From Candidatus Bathyarchaeota archaeon (lineage in GTDB: Archaea > Thermoproteota > Bathyarchaeia > Bathyarchaeales > SOJC01), in assembly GCA_030641425.1 (NCBI GenBank), contig DAOWHM010000139.1:1-5410 (forward strand): a stretch of 5,410 bases of DNA. The letters are read 5' to 3'. The notes under the pieces were generated by a model. It made no database searches. It saw nothing but the letters and a program-made list of their open reading frames with translations, and was not told the origin of the DNA. The translations under genes were made by a program, and so were the position numbers. This document shows, in pieces, positions 1 to 5,410 of this stretch. Each line of letters starts with the position of its first letter. The first letter of the stretch is position 1.

Positions 1-19
1 ACCTGCTTTGCCCTTAAAT

Positions 20-37
20 CCCGCCCCGCCCTCCCCC
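20..37 (-). other. G-quadruplex motif, four G-runs with one-base loops
   Basis: The minus strand reads G5-A-G3-C-G4-C-G3. Four runs of at least three G separated by single bases is the arrangement that usually gives the most stable parallel quadruplex. It sits in an otherwise A/T-rich, G-poor region, so composition does not explain it. It could act in DNA, or in the RNA of any minus-strand transcript running leftwards from lysK. What lies to the left of the window is not visible. Confidence 0.6.
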
Positions 38-60
38 ACCACCTCACTACGTCAAATATC

Positions 61-120
61 GAAATTTTTCACAAAGCACCACGCACACAAGCGCAAAACA
101 CCACTGAAATGAAAAATTTC
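61..120. repeat. 11-bp perfect inverted repeat, 38-base spacer
   Basis: GAAATTTTTCA at 61-71 is exactly complementary to TGAAAAATTTC at 110-120, giving an 11-bp stem with a 38-base loop if transcribed. The arms are AT-rich, which raises the odds of chance occurrence. No gene lies between them, and I see no duplicated flank that would mark a small mobile element. Confidence 0.45.
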
Positions 121-308
121 CTCAATGACATAGATTGGCAAAGCACGCAATCCCAACCATAGACGATAGGAATACATACATAGAATAAAAGGGTGAATGG
201 ATGAACCACACACCCAAACCGTTCAAAGGTAAACCAAATCGACAACACTAACGAACAACGCTACCTAAAGACGACGCTAAAAGAAAATAAATAACTCCTT
301 ATCTTCAA

Positions 309-383
309 ACCCCGAAGAAAGGCAGAACTGCTGAAGCAGAGGAGCCAAAGAAGAACCCGCAGTACAAACGGGCTAAACCTTAG
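309..383 (+). other. GC-richer patch with two hairpins; possible gene-tail remnant or small RNA
   Basis: This stretch stands out from its A/C-rich surroundings. It holds a nested stem (GGC 321-323 with GCC 344-346 around CTGC-TGAA-GCAG at 328-339) and a second stem (CCCG 356-359 with CGGG 369-372). The same bases, read in frame from 315 to the TAG at 381-383, give 22 residues rich in Lys, Arg, Glu and Pro that resemble the charged tail of a ribosomal or chromatin protein. The frame is blocked by TAA at 288-290 and has no ATG, GTG or TTG. It may be a decayed gene end, a structured RNA or chance. Confidence 0.2.
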
Positions 384-493
384 AACAACTACAAACAAAC
401 AAATGTAAAACACAAATACAGAATATATATGGAGTACAATACAAACAGAAAGTATATCAACCTTTACGATACCACACTACTAGAACGAAAATG

Positions 494-518
494 AAAAAGC
501 AAGCAAACCACCAAAAAA
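494..518 (-). terminator. Possible T-run terminator downstream of lysK
   Basis: On the minus strand this segment carries T6 (513-518) followed by T5 (494-498), with further short T-runs around it. Archaeal RNA polymerases commonly terminate at T-runs in the non-template strand without a hairpin. It lies about 210 bases beyond the lysK stop, with only shorter T-runs in between, so earlier termination is also possible. Confidence 0.25.
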
Positions 519-725
519 TACATGGGAAAACAACGAATTACAAAGACAACAAACACAACAACAGTATAAAATTACTAAGCCCTAAGACCAGCGTCCCAAT
601 CCAGACTAGACTACGGGCCCTAAATCAAAAGTCAGTGCCTATCAACGGAAGAATGGTTGTTCTGCTTTTAAGATTTAAGCATATGCAAAGATGCGCTCAG
701 TTTTGAAGGAGACCACTTTCCTCAG

Positions 726-2336
726 CTAAGGTTCTGGTTTCGCCTTTAAGGCTCTTGTCAGCGCCTCAACTACATTCTGTCTTCCCATTGCAATTATGTA
801 CGGCCCTAGCCTCGGTCCTGCTGAGGTTCCAAGCAGAATTGTGTAAAGGACTTTGAAGAATTCTCTGGGTCTGATGTCGTATTTCCTAGCAATGTCGAAT
901 ATTACGCTTTGAATTGCCTCTGTATCTATGTCCTGTTGAAGAGAGGTTAGAAGCTCCTCAATGGCTTTCCGCTCCTCAACGTTCAGCTCAAGAGTAGTCT
1001 CCCTAATCTCCGCGAAGTCTTCGTTCCAATTGACAACGTATCCAACTCTCTTCCTTAAGCTTGAAGTCTGCAGTTCTTCCCGCTTGTAGCCATATCTTCG
1101 CAGCTTCTCTGCAACATATTCCACTGTTTTGCCTTCTGGAGCTACCTTAGCAAGGTAAGCTAGCATGTTGTAGGGGATATGTATGCTGGGCTTTGCAGGT
1201 GGATTCAGCCACCAGCAGTATTTGTAGAGTCCAGTAAGCTTAGCTAACTCTTTCTTGTTGCCCACCTCTTTCTTGCCGAAGTAAACGTCTTCCAGCTCAT
1301 CGAACTCATTCATGTACTGTGGGATGTCCACAACTGAGAGTTCTCTTGTGCCCACGAAACGCTTCAGCATGAGCAACACTAGCGATTGAGGTGAGCCATA
1401 TTTTAACCAGACTTGGGGAGTGAAAACGTTGCCAGTAGACTTCGAGATCTTCTTCCCACTCTTGTCGAGAAACATCTCGTATCTAGCATGCAATGGCGGT
1501 TCATATTGGAGAACTTCCCTGCAGATTCGATCGTTTATCTTCACTGAATCTTCAATATCTTTTCCGTAAGCTTCGAACCTGATGTCCAAGGCTTTCCATC
1601 GAACAGCAAACTCGCTCTTCCAGCTAAGCTTACCCTCTGCCTTTCTATAATCAACTTCGCCTCGATGGCCACAGCCTTCAAGCCATTTGCCTTTGATCTC
1701 CATTCCATCGCAGACATAGAGGACTCTCCCTTCTTTCTCCACGAATTTGTGAGCTGTTGTGGTGTAGATTCGGCCACAGTTACTGCAGATTGGGAAGTAA
1801 GGTAGGGCTTCGGTGTATCTCTCCTGCCCAACTTCTTCCTTGACAATCTCGCCCACTCGCGCCGCGTTGGTTAGAATGGTTTTAATCTCTTCGTTGAACA
1901 AGCCATCTTCGTAGGCTTTCTTTGCGGAAATGAACTTGTATTCTACCTTGCATCTGTCCAATGTGTCAAGAAGAAGTGAGCTCATGTGTTCCCCGAAGCT
2001 GCCATGACACTTGAAGGGATCTGGTATACTTGTGACAGGATAACCTAAGTATTTCTTCATAGTTTCAGGGAGGTCAGCAGGAACCTTCCGCAATCCATCT
2101 TTATCGTCGGAAAACGCAATTAACTCAGAGTTATATCCTTGGTCTCTGAGAGCCAAAGTCACAGCAAAGGAACGAGCAGCATCTCCAAAACTGCCAATGT
2201 GAGGAAGTCCAGAAGCTCCGAGACCCATCTCCGTACGTACCATATCTAGACTGCGGTTTAGTTTACGTTCTCTCTCCGCGATTTCAACAGCTGTCTTATC
2301 ATACCACGTGCCATGTCCAATGATCTCTTCGGTCAT
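726..2336 (-). CDS. lysK: Class I lysyl-tRNA synthetase
   Basis: Charges tRNA-Lys with lysine in the cytoplasm, using ATP. The 536-residue product has the class I signatures: a HIGH-type motif read as PHIGS (residues 45-49) and a KMSKS-type motif KISKS (296-300) inside the Rossmann catalytic domain. Four cysteines (C184, C187, C209, C222), two in a CxxC pair, suggest a zinc-binding insertion. The helical C-terminal part ends with a GPRLGPYI segment typical of archaeal class I LysRS. I chose ATG at 2336: the protein then opens MTEEIIGHGTWYDKTA, as the family does, and GGAAGGGG (2342-2349, minus sense) lies five bases upstream. The frame is open to 2429, but the extra 31 residues do not resemble the family and overlap the upstream small ORF. 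No truncation or missing motif is seen. This enzyme is unrelated to class II LysRS. Confidence 0.97.
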   Translation of the reverse strand: MTEEIIGHGTWYDKTAVEIAERERKLNRSLDMVRTEMGLGASGLPHIGSFGDAARSFAVTLALRDQGYNSELIAFSDDKDGLRKVPADLPETMKKYLGYPVTSIPDPFKCHGSFGEHMSSLLLDTLDRCKVEYKFISAKKAYEDGLFNEEIKTILTNAARVGEIVKEEVGQERYTEALPYFPICSNCGRIYTTTAHKFVEKEGRVLYVCDGMEIKGKWLEGCGHRGEVDYRKAEGKLSWKSEFAVRWKALDIRFEAYGKDIEDSVKINDRICREVLQYEPPLHARYEMFLDKSGKKISKSTGNVFTPQVWLKYGSPQSLVLLMLKRFVGTRELSVVDIPQYMNEFDELEDVYFGKKEVGNKKELAKLTGLYKYCWWLNPPAKPSIHIPYNMLAYLAKVAPEGKTVEYVAEKLRRYGYKREELQTSSLRKRVGYVVNWNEDFAEIRETTLELNVEERKAIEELLTSLQQDIDTEAIQSVIFDIARKYDIRPREFFKVLYTILLGTSAGPRLGPYIIAMGRQNVVEALTRALKAKPEP

Positions 2337-2382
2337 GAACGCCCCTTCCACACCATTTAGAAACGTTGGAGGCATAAAACTC

Positions 2383-2538
2383 TTACATAAGAGCGAGTCG
2401 ATAGGAGGTTTCTTCAGGTTTTTCGTCAATCATAGCTGCTCGTTTCTTAGGCTCAAGTACAAAGAAGAGAACTAGTAGAAGCTCAGGAACTGTCAAAACA
2501 AGGGTTACGAGGAAAGGTGCATGCATGTGCACGAACAA
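2383..2538 (-). CDS. Small single-span membrane protein, 51 aa, TTG start
   Basis: Not recognised as a known family. The product opens MFVHMHAPF, has a strongly hydrophobic stretch at about residues 7-28 (interrupted by P18-E19), then a basic KKR cluster at 31-33 and a charged polar tail ending YRLALM. By the positive-inside rule the tail would be cytoplasmic. The start is TTG at 2538, chosen because AGGTGA (2545-2550, minus sense) lies six bases upstream; GTG at 2532 and ATG at 2526 are in-frame alternatives. It ends 46 bases before the lysK start on the same strand, so the two are probably cotranscribed. The Pro-Glu inside the span is unusual and leaves some doubt. A chance ORF is possible, but the site, start, hydrophobic span and basic flank agree well. 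Confidence 0.45.
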   Translation of the reverse strand: MFVHMHAPFLVTLVLTVPELLLVLFFVLEPKKRAAMIDEKPEETSYRLALM

Positions 2539-2544
2539 GAATTC

Positions 2545-2550
2545 TCACCT
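2545..2550 (-). promoter_or_regulatory. Shine-Dalgarno site selecting the TTG start at 2538
   Basis: The minus strand reads AGGTGA, a close match to the archaeal GGAGGTGA consensus, six bases before TTG. This site makes TTG at 2538 more likely than the downstream GTG or ATG. Its last three bases also form a TGA stop for a short frame ending in GLFGFPR. Confidence 0.45.
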
Positions 2551-2574
2551 TGGAAATCCAAAGAGCCCCATCGG

Positions 2575-2642
2575 CCTCACTTTCTCTGGAAAGATGATGC
2601 CAGTGATACAAGTCTTGACTCCCTCAGTTTCTCAGGAAAGAG
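2575..2642. repeat. Pair of 20-base direct repeats, candidate operator
   Basis: Copy 1 begins at 2575 (CCTCACTTTCTCTGGAAAGA) and copy 2 at 2622 (CCTCAGTTTCTCAGGAAAGA), 47 bases apart. They match at 18 of 20 positions. Each contains the inverted repeat TTTC-N4-GAAA, extended to CTTTC-N4-GAAAG in copy 1. They sit between the divergent lysK unit and the kinase gene, where a regulator of either could bind. The spacing is not a multiple of three, and no family-like protein reads through both, so a repeated coding motif is unlikely. Confidence 0.5.
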
Positions 2643-2705
2643 TGGAGTAGAAGCGCTTTTCAGTTGTCTTAGCTATAGGAAAGGGTAAGCTTGGCGGTAA
2701 ATTGC

Positions 2706-4145
2706 ATGTCCCAGAACTCAAAGGAAGAGGGAGTTTGGCCCTATATTCTGCCTTTTCCTCTGGATCCCTTGAAGCGAGAGCTAATCTGGAAAGTCCTCCA
2801 ATCACGTGTCGGACTGAGGATTCTGGGAGAAGTAGCAATTGATAAGAAAACCTATCAACACGATTTGATTGAGAAACTGCCTTACTCCAACAAATCTGTG
2901 ATTAAATATTTGAAGAAGATGGTTCATGCTGCAGTTCTTGAACATGGTATGGAAGCAAAAGTTGAGAAAGGAAGAACTATCTGGCTGAAGTGGTACAAGC
3001 CTACTAGCCTAGGCAAATGGCTTATTCTCTTTCTCAAACCTCCCAGAGAGGTGCCCCATGACCTAACTAAGAATGTTATTGAAGAGTTGTTCCACCTCTA
3101 CTCCTCCAGCATTGTAGAAGCAACCCAGCGATATGGCCTAGATATTGAACCCTTTCACCGCCATCTAGACAAGGAATACTTGAGAGAACTCGTTAGAAGG
3201 CAGCCTCACAGAGAACTGGAAGTAGCCGTGTTCGGAAGCGTAGCCCTCGACACTTATGGCAAGCTCAAAAGATTACCCACATCAGATGAAGCGACATATG
3301 TTGAAGAAATAGGGAGCCATCCTGGAGGGATGGGAGCAAACGTAGCTATCGCCCTGTCAAAACTTAACATTTCATCTTCCTTCTTCGGCAAGATAGGAAG
3401 CGACTCCACCGGGAGATTACTTCTACAAAACCTAAGAAAAAACCACGTGGACATATCCAACACAAAAATCGTTGAAGGCCCTTCTTTGAGAACCCTGATT
3501 CTAGAGGACGACCGAGATCACAGATGGCTCTTCACCATCGGCTCTCCTCAATCAGCCATCTCCCTGACTTCGCCAGACGAAATCAACTGGAAACCCATGG
3601 AGCGAGCTAAGATCGTATACGTTGGAGAGGTCTTCACTGAGATCGCTTCCACAATAGCTGACCACGCAAGCGCAAGAGGTAAACTCGTCATCTACCGACC
3701 TGGCGAACCCTACATGAAGTATGGTGTCGAAGTCCTTGGCAAAATCCTTGAGCACACAGCCATCTTCATTCTGAACCAACCAAGCTGGAGGGAACTGGCT
3801 ACAGCATCAACCCGAAAGTTGCGCAGCCCTACCGACTTATTGAAGAAGGGACCCGAACACATAATCCTAACGAAGGACAATGCTGGATGCGAACTGTTCT
3901 CCCAAGATAGACATCTCGAATTCCCAGTTGATCATCAGTTGCAGTCCAAGTTCCACAGAGTTGACCCAACGGGGGCAGGAGACAGCTTCTCAGCTGCCCT
4001 AATCAAGGGATTACTTCGAAACTGGACCATTGAAAAATCGATAACTTATGCCCAAGCTGCTGCAGCAATCACAATTTCCAGAATCGGCACAAGCAGAGCA
4101 TTCCCCACAGAAAAAGAGGTAGAAGCAGCAACCTTAAATGCATAA
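2706..4145 (+). CDS. Winged-helix domain fused to PfkB-family carbohydrate/nucleoside kinase
   Basis: Likely phosphorylates a sugar or nucleoside with ATP, and may also bind DNA. The product is 479 residues. Residues about 23-97 form a winged helix-turn-helix: a helical start, then a DLIEKLPYSNKSVIKYLKKM helix pair and a basic strand region that could be the wing. About 70 residues of helical linker follow. The kinase domain runs from about residue 170: FGSVALDTYG (176-185) with the sugar-contacting Asp, the first PfkB signature around GGMGAN (207-212), and the second signature DPTGAGDSF (420-428) with catalytic Asp426. PfkB kinases are usually about 300 residues, so the N-terminal 165 are an addition. 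Where the family NxxE motif is expected this protein reads NQPS. ATG at 2706 follows GGCGGT by seven bases; TTG at 2691 is an in-frame alternative adding five residues. The substrate cannot be told from sequence alone. Confidence 0.88.
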   Translation: MSQNSKEEGVWPYILPFPLDPLKRELIWKVLQSRVGLRILGEVAIDKKTYQHDLIEKLPYSNKSVIKYLKKMVHAAVLEHGMEAKVEKGRTIWLKWYKPTSLGKWLILFLKPPREVPHDLTKNVIEELFHLYSSSIVEATQRYGLDIEPFHRHLDKEYLRELVRRQPHRELEVAVFGSVALDTYGKLKRLPTSDEATYVEEIGSHPGGMGANVAIALSKLNISSSFFGKIGSDSTGRLLLQNLRKNHVDISNTKIVEGPSLRTLILEDDRDHRWLFTIGSPQSAISLTSPDEINWKPMERAKIVYVGEVFTEIASTIADHASARGKLVIYRPGEPYMKYGVEVLGKILEHTAIFILNQPSWRELATASTRKLRSPTDLLKKGPEHIILTKDNAGCELFSQDRHLEFPVDHQLQSKFHRVDPTGAGDSFSAALIKGLLRNWTIEKSITYAQAAAAITISRIGTSRAFPTEKEVEAATLNA

Positions 4146-4148
4146 GTC

Positions 4149-4156
4149 ATAAAAAT
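4149..4156 (+). promoter_or_regulatory. Possible TATA-like element before the FUN14 gene
   Basis: ATAAAAAT is centred about 21 bases before the GTG at 4174. No Shine-Dalgarno site precedes that GTG, so a nearly leaderless transcript is possible. The spacing is slightly short for an archaeal TATA box (about 26 before the transcription start), so this is weak. The 28-base gap from the kinase gene also allows plain readthrough. Confidence 0.25.
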
Positions 4157-4173
4157 CGACTCTTCCTATTAAT

Positions 4174-4497
4174 GTGAGTGGACAACAGTTGAGCGACCTA
4201 TTATCCCCAGTCATCTTTCAGTTTGGAACGGGAGGCATAGGAGGATTCATAGTAGGATATGCCATGAAAAAAATCAGCAAACTCTTAGCGATTCTGGTCG
4301 GTCTATTCATCGTCTTTCTCCTTTACCTAAGCACCCAGGGGATAATAACGGTAAACTATGGAGAGCTGTGGAACGCGTTAGCCAGCCTATTTGCCTTTGC
4401 TAAGGAGTCAGCTTCTTGGTTTATTGGACTGATATCTCTTTTACCTTTCATGGGAAGTTTTATAGTAGGTTTGATCCTTGGCTTCAAACTTGGATAG
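4174..4497 (+). CDS. FUN14-family small membrane protein
   Basis: A 107-residue integral membrane protein. The glycine-rich start of the first span, FGTGGIGGFIVGYAMKK (residues 17-33), followed by a second hydrophobic span (about 36-60) and a third near the C-terminus (about 82-105, LPFMGSFIVGLILGFKLG), matches the FUN14 family in order and length. In eukaryotes FUNDC1 of this family is a mitophagy receptor of the mitochondrial outer membrane; the archaeal members have no role I know of. The start is GTG at 4174. TTG at 4189, preceded by GTGAGTGG, is an in-frame alternative that would remove only five polar residues. It lies 28 bases after the kinase gene on the same strand and may be cotranscribed with it, with no obvious functional tie. 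Confidence 0.8.
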   Translation: MSGQQLSDLLSPVIFQFGTGGIGGFIVGYAMKKISKLLAILVGLFIVFLLYLSTQGIITVNYGELWNALASLFAFAKESASWFIGLISLLPFMGSFIVGLILGFKLG

Positions 4498-4511
4498 CGC
4501 AAGTATAACCA

Positions 4512-5330
4512 TTAAAACAATCCAAACTTAGGAGCAGGCATATCGCCTTTTATCACCGTTCCTGTTGCACCATCAAGAATTATCCGATACCGCTTCTTCT
4601 CGAATTCATATGTTATGAACCAAATCGGTGCGTGGAGATAACCAGTCTCGCCAAACTTGAAATCAATGTGCCAATCTGTAACTTTGTCTACATCTTGCTT
4701 GGCTAAGAATCGATGGAGGGATCCAATTTCTTCCTTAACTTTCTCAACTGCTTCAGCCTCATCGATTTCACTATTCAACACCTTCGCGAAACTCTCTATC
4801 TTTCGAAAGTCGTAAGGAATCTTTGCTTTCAAAGGTACATCATACTCTCTCGTTGGGAAATAAGTCCCCTTACGCGCCAACACCAACCAGTCATAATGTT
4901 TCTCAATTCTCCCATCCTTAACAATAGCAGGTGTCACCCGTTCAAAAATGCCCTTAAACGAACTTGTCACCTCAACTTCAAAAACCCAAAAAGGAACATA
5001 CATCAACATCTTCTCTATAATGCTAGAGTCCCGCGCAAGGTTACTGGGCTTCAAAAAACCTGCCTGCATCCACGTCTTCACGACACCTTCGATATTATGT
5101 TTCTCTCCGTGTCGTTTATTATCAGAGTCACCCCTGCTAGGAAACTTCTGTTGAGCCCCATTGTCATCAACGTATTCATTCAGAAACATAGAATGCTCAA
5201 AGTTGAAGGGCTTATCTACATCGATTACCTGGGTAAACCCGCAATATCTACAAGTTGCTACTATTTCTCCAGGGTTGAATTGAAGAGGACCTCCACAGTG
5301 TATACAGTTGATCTCCCGTACTATCGACAT
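4512..5330 (-). CDS. Zinc-ribbon protein of unknown function
   Basis: Function not known. The 272-residue product starts with a zinc ribbon: CIHCGG (C9, C12) and CRYCG (C27, C30), two CxxC pairs 14 residues apart, like the ribbons of TFIIB and related factors. A charged, low-hydrophobicity stretch (about 40-80) follows, then a beta-rich region with YVPFWVFEVEV (111-121). The end is LHAPIWFITYEFEKKRYR and ILDGATGTVIKGDMP (232-265), a P-W-x3-Y plus DG-x-TG-x-V-x-G pattern that recurs in archaeal and bacterial zinc-ribbon proteins. There is no signal peptide or clear membrane span, so it is probably cytoplasmic. ATG at 5330 follows GAGGGA by five bases. The gene converges on FUN14 with only 14 bases between stop codons. 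Binding of nucleic acid or a protein partner through the ribbon is inference. Confidence 0.75.
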   Translation of the reverse strand: MSIVREINCIHCGGPLQFNPGEIVATCRYCGFTQVIDVDKPFNFEHSMFLNEYVDDNGAQQKFPSRGDSDNKRHGEKHNIEGVVKTWMQAGFLKPSNLARDSSIIEKMLMYVPFWVFEVEVTSSFKGIFERVTPAIVKDGRIEKHYDWLVLARKGTYFPTREYDVPLKAKIPYDFRKIESFAKVLNSEIDEAEAVEKVKEEIGSLHRFLAKQDVDKVTDWHIDFKFGETGYLHAPIWFITYEFEKKRYRIILDGATGTVIKGDMPAPKFGLF

Positions 5331-5343
5331 CTGAGTCCCTCAG
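5331..5343 (-). promoter_or_regulatory. Shine-Dalgarno site inside a small palindrome
   Basis: CTGAG-TCC-CTCAG is a perfect 5-bp inverted repeat with a 3-base loop directly before the ATG at 5330. On the minus strand its centre holds GAGGGA, the probable ribosome-binding site of the zinc-ribbon gene. Folding of the mRNA, or a protein bound to the palindrome, could mask it. Confidence 0.4.
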
Positions 5344-5372
5344 AGACTAATGGTTTAGTTGAGTCAATGATC

Positions 5373-5383
5373 TATACTTTAAC
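5373..5383 (-). promoter_or_regulatory. TATA-like promoter of the zinc-ribbon gene
   Basis: The minus strand reads GTTAAAGTATA, centred about 47 bases before the ATG. A start of transcription about 26 bases downstream would give a leader of some 20 bases holding the GAGGGA site, a coherent archaeal arrangement. Confidence 0.4.
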
Positions 5384-5410
5384 GTAACGCTGTGGCTACT
5401 GCTAATCCAC

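Larger units (their letters stand above)
1..725. other. Long strand-asymmetric intergenic region without a convincing gene
   Basis: No reading frame here looks like a conserved protein. Over 181-480 I count A 140, C 69, G 46 and T 45 on the plus strand, so A outnumbers T about three to one, unlike the coding parts of the window. The longest plus-strand ORF (491-706, 71 codons) is rich in Lys, Asn, Gln and His, as this composition would force by chance. The region lies 3' of lysK, so its sense strand for that transcript is T-rich, as expected where archaeal transcription ends, but over 700 bases is longer than a terminator needs. It contains the G-run cluster, inverted repeat and hairpin patch listed separately. 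I found no tRNA T-loop pattern or C/D-box pair in it. Confidence 0.6.

Noticed and set aside
52..177. 41-codon minus-strand ORF (ATG at 177) with hydrophobic residues
   Set aside because: The T/G-rich sense strand yields hydrophobic codons and few stops by chance, there is no ribosome site, and it runs across the inverted repeat.
491..706. 71-codon plus-strand ORF starting MKKQANHQ
   Set aside because: Its residues follow the A/C-rich base composition, it has no Shine-Dalgarno site or recognisable motif, and it lies in a gene-free block.
2337..2429. N-terminal extension of lysK by 31 residues to ATG at 2429
   Set aside because: The extra residues do not resemble class I LysRS, whose usual start matches ATG 2336 with its own Shine-Dalgarno site, and they overlap the small membrane ORF in another frame.
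2593..2610. C/D-box-like bases (ATGATGC, then GTGATA)
   Set aside because: The C box is imperfect and no correctly spaced CTGA D box follows, so a C/D guide RNA is not supported.
2545..2631. Minus-strand frame ending in FPEKVRPMGLFGFPR before a TGA stop
   Set aside because: About 28 codons follow a stop, with no start before the internal GTG and ATG. The ATG gives only eight residues, with a G-rich run too close to serve as a ribosome site. An 8-residue leader peptide cannot be excluded but is unsupported.
4713..5387. Long plus-strand ORF (224 codons) antisense to the zinc-ribbon gene
   Set aside because: It is a shadow of a protein with clear zinc-ribbon motifs, and its own product has no domain-like pattern.

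Overview
The window looks archaeal. It encodes a complete class I lysyl-tRNA synthetase (the form typical of archaea), a FUN14-family membrane protein with archaeal proportions, and a zinc-ribbon protein. Start codons are mixed (ATG, GTG, TTG), and several genes have Shine-Dalgarno-like sites that match the archaeal pattern. An uncultivated Bathyarchaeia-like or other TACK-lineage archaeon is my best guess from gene style. The lineage is inference, because there is no rRNA or other marker to fix it.

Layout from left to right. Bases 1-725 hold no convincing gene. This stretch is strongly strand-asymmetric (A- and C-rich on +) and carries a four-run G-quadruplex motif on the minus strand at 20-37, an 11-bp inverted repeat at 61-71/110-120 and a hairpin-rich patch at 309-383. 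Minus-strand lysK follows (726-2336). Upstream of lysK on the same strand is a 51-residue single-span membrane ORF (2383-2538), easily overlooked because it starts with TTG. It has a well-placed AGGTGA site and would be first in a two-gene unit with lysK. A divergent intergenic region (2539-2705) contains two near-identical 20-base repeats, each centred on a TTTC-N4-GAAA inverted repeat. On the plus strand come a winged-helix/PfkB sugar-kinase fusion (2706-4145) and a FUN14-like small membrane protein (4174-4497). A minus-strand zinc-ribbon protein of unknown function (4512-5330) converges on FUN14 with a 14-base gap. Its upstream region shows a TATA-like element and a Shine-Dalgarno site inside a small palindrome.

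No obvious pathway joins the genes. The most interesting possibility is regulatory. The kinase carries its own DNA-binding-type domain, and the promoter region it shares with the lysK unit holds a repeated palindromic site. That would fit a metabolite-sensing kinase acting as its own transcription factor, which is inference only. I saw no CRISPR array, transposase, rRNA or tRNA.
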